This document shows positions 62,411-64,000 of a DNA stretch of 64,000 nt, in pieces; positions within the stretch are counted from its first letter, which is position 1; each line of letters opens with the position of its first letter. The position numbers were made by a program, and so were the translations under genes. The DNA is from Lysinibacillus antri (GTDB taxonomy: Bacteria > Bacillota > Bacilli > Bacillales_A > Planococcaceae), in the NCBI RefSeq assembly GCF_003977595.1, contig NZ_RYYR01000003.1, positions 149,907 to 213,906 on the forward strand, given 5' to 3'. The notes under the pieces were generated by a model. That model did not search any database. It was not told the origin of the DNA and saw only the letters and a list, made by a program, of their open reading frames with translations.

Positions 62411-63910
62411 TTAAAATTCCAACAATTCAGTTTCTGAAATTTCTTTATCCGATTGATACACTAACGCTAAACCATATTCATTTTTCTTTATCACTGCATA
62501 TTCTGTTCTAGATGTGCTGCTTAAATAAGATTGTAGATCTTGTGGCCATTCATTTGTTGGAACATCCAAATAATCCTCTAGATACTCATAACGCTCAACA
62601 GATCCACCTCCAGCATGACTATACTCAATAGAATTAAATGTTTTAATACCATATTCAACTAGATAGATATTATTAGTGTATTTAGTGATTTCCTGTATCT
62701 CGTGTATTAGAAGTGCCTGCATTGACCAACCATCTAGTCCACTAGCTACGTAATATATTCCATCTTCGTAATAAACGCTTTCATCACCAGTAGTACTAGA
62801 AAATCCCTTCTCATCAAATACCATATCGAAATATCTTTTAGTGAAATAATCAACTACCGTTTTTTCTTGAAATAAGTAGTAACTATCGCTATTATTTTCA
62901 AAATCAATATCTGGATAGTTAAATGGGATTTTTACAAAGGCACTTAGGCTTAACAAAAAGTCAGAATATGATTCTATATTGCGATTATCAAAATCCTCTA
63001 ACCAATAGAAGTCAGATAGTATTTTTTGAATAGTTGATTTTTCTTCATCACTAACTTCTGTTGTAAATGCAACTTTACTCGGATCAATCGCTAATTTATT
63101 TACTACTTCCATTATTTTTGTTGTTGGCGAGGATAAATCTAATGCGAATGATTTAGAACCAAGACCACTATCTATAATCCTAATACTCCTATTTTTGAAT
63201 GATTTTACTTTATCATCATATAAATTTTGTTCTACTGTCTGATCGTCAATAGAATAAACAATCTTGCTACTTTCTTCGTTCAAGTCCTCTGTTGTACTGA
63301 AGTCAATAATCTTTTCGAACTCATTATCTGTAAGTTGTTGAAATTCTTCATAAGTCATTGAAATGTTATCTTTCATGTATGTAGATGAATAATTTAAATA
63401 ATATAATCCATCTAAACCTTGAGTAATCGCTACACTTAAATCGTCTACTAATCCACCTTGATAAAATAATTCATGATTTAATAAAACCAATTCCCCATCA
63501 TCCTGCATGCCCCAAATTTCCTGATTGTATTCTTCAGCCGAACGATGGTTGTATTGCTCAGATTGTCCATCTTCAACTGGCATGAAAAGCGTATATAATT
63601 CAGGTTGTCCGTCTCCGCTGAAATCAATTAAATCTGCATAAACTAAACCACGAGTATTCGAAGTATCCCATGTATTAAATTCATGATTAGGTGCTACAAC
63701 TCCCGAAGAATCAATTAAATCGGATAGAACCGACATATATTGAGTTTTCCATTCCATTTCGATTGCTTCTAGTTGTTCTTGAATACTTGTAATTTGTTGC
63801 TCCGTTTCTGCTAAAATTACTTTCGCTTCTGGTATAGATTCAAGTTCTGATTTTAACTTTTCTAAAGATGTTAATGCTTCTAATAGTTGGCCTTCCTTTA
63901 CTAATTGCAT
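62411..63910 (-). CDS. Large hypothetical protein, possibly 5'-truncated
   Basis: 499 aa. It opens inside a helical repeat-like coiled coil (LVKEGQLLEALTSLEKLKSELES), then a DIDSSGV region and a calcium-loop-like DFSGDGQPELYTLF near residue 100, followed by several beta-rich segments. The ATG at 63910 has no ribosome site, and a stop lies ten codons upstream; relatives with this layout usually carry a zinc ribbon and membrane helix first. So the N-terminus is likely lost or the start is atypical. Its 3' end is duplicated at 60318. Confidence 0.6.
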   Translation of the reverse strand: MQLVKEGQLLEALTSLEKLKSELESIPEAKVILAETEQQITSIQEQLEAIEMEWKTQYMSVLSDLIDSSGVVAPNHEFNTWDTSNTRGLVYADLIDFSGDGQPELYTLFMPVEDGQSEQYNHRSAEEYNQEIWGMQDDGELVLLNHELFYQGGLVDDLSVAITQGLDGLYYLNYSSTYMKDNISMTYEEFQQLTDNEFEKIIDFSTTEDLNEESSKIVYSIDDQTVEQNLYDDKVKSFKNRSIRIIDSGLGSKSFALDLSSPTTKIMEVVNKLAIDPSKVAFTTEVSDEEKSTIQKILSDFYWLEDFDNRNIESYSDFLLSLSAFVKIPFNYPDIDFENNSDSYYLFQEKTVVDYFTKRYFDMVFDEKGFSSTTGDESVYYEDGIYYVASGLDGWSMQALLIHEIQEITKYTNNIYLVEYGIKTFNSIEYSHAGGGSVERYEYLEDYLDVPTNEWPQDLQSYLSSTSRTEYAVIKKNEYGLALVYQSDKEISETELLEF

Positions 63911-64000
63911 TTGGCAATCAAAAAATGTAATAAATGGTCATTAATTTTGCGACCACTTGCCAACACTATTTTTACTTATTTTCGAATACTAGAATTACGG

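Overview
The window is AT-rich, low-GC Gram-positive chromosome. The gene order is that of Bacillus subtilis from ftsW-pyc through cta, ylb, mra/dcw, sigE-sigG and ylm to divIVA, read in reverse. Endospore genes (spoIIGA, sigE, sigG, spoVD, ylbJ), bacillithiol synthesis (bshC), a caa3 oxidase and many TTG/GTG starts point to a spore-forming Bacillales. The missing murE, murG and murB in the dcw cluster and the interspersed intergenic repeats fit a Planococcaceae-type genome (Lysinibacillus, Solibacillus or relatives). This assignment is inference; no rRNA or tRNA gene lies in the window.

Layout. 0.2-3.7 kb: divIVA, ylmH, ylmG, sepF, ylmE, ylmC (division and partner genes; ylmD absent). 4.4-6.8 kb: spoIIGA-sigE-sigG, the early sporulation sigma cascade. 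7.2-22.2 kb: mraZ-rsmH-ftsL-pbpB-spoVD-mraY-murD-spoVE-divIB-ylxW-ylxX-sbp-ftsA-ftsZ, all on the minus strand, with MraZ boxes in front and tandem terminators behind ftsZ. 22.4-29.8 kb: bshC, a DUF3397 membrane protein, panE, a biotin-dependent carboxylase with its biotin carrier and an enoyl-CoA hydratase (YngE/YngHB/YngF-like), an RsfA-like regulator, rpmF and ylbN. 30-41.9 kb: the ylb region (tmcAL, ylbL, ylbJ, coaD, rsmD, ylbG, ylbF, ylbC) with inserted genes: a GDPD phosphodiesterase, a Mur ligase with a meso-DAP-type motif, a YugN-like protein and unknowns. 42-54.4 kb: ctaCDEF and ctaG (caa3 oxidase), ctaA divergent across a 1.15-kb gap that lacks ctaB, then pyc, ftsW and ylaN. 54.5-57.3 kb: two small genes and an ABC importer whose binding-protein gene is cut. 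57.3-64 kb: accessory DNA with a PD-(D/E)XK nuclease-like protein, two zinc-ribbon proteins sharing one N-terminus, a nonsense-bearing duplicate fragment and long non-coding stretches.

The main block couples envelope precursor synthesis (mraY, murD), septal synthases (pbpB, spoVD, spoVE, ftsW) and the divisome (ftsL, divIB, ftsA, ftsZ, sepF, divIVA) to sporulation regulators. Sequence-level control includes a sigma-F-type promoter for sigG, a sigma-E-type promoter for spoVD and 10-bp-phased GTGG boxes before mraZ. The most interesting items are the displaced DAP-type Mur ligase, several unexplained multi-hairpin intergenic elements, a 21-bp-phased tandem repeat, and the modular zinc-ribbon duplication near the right end.
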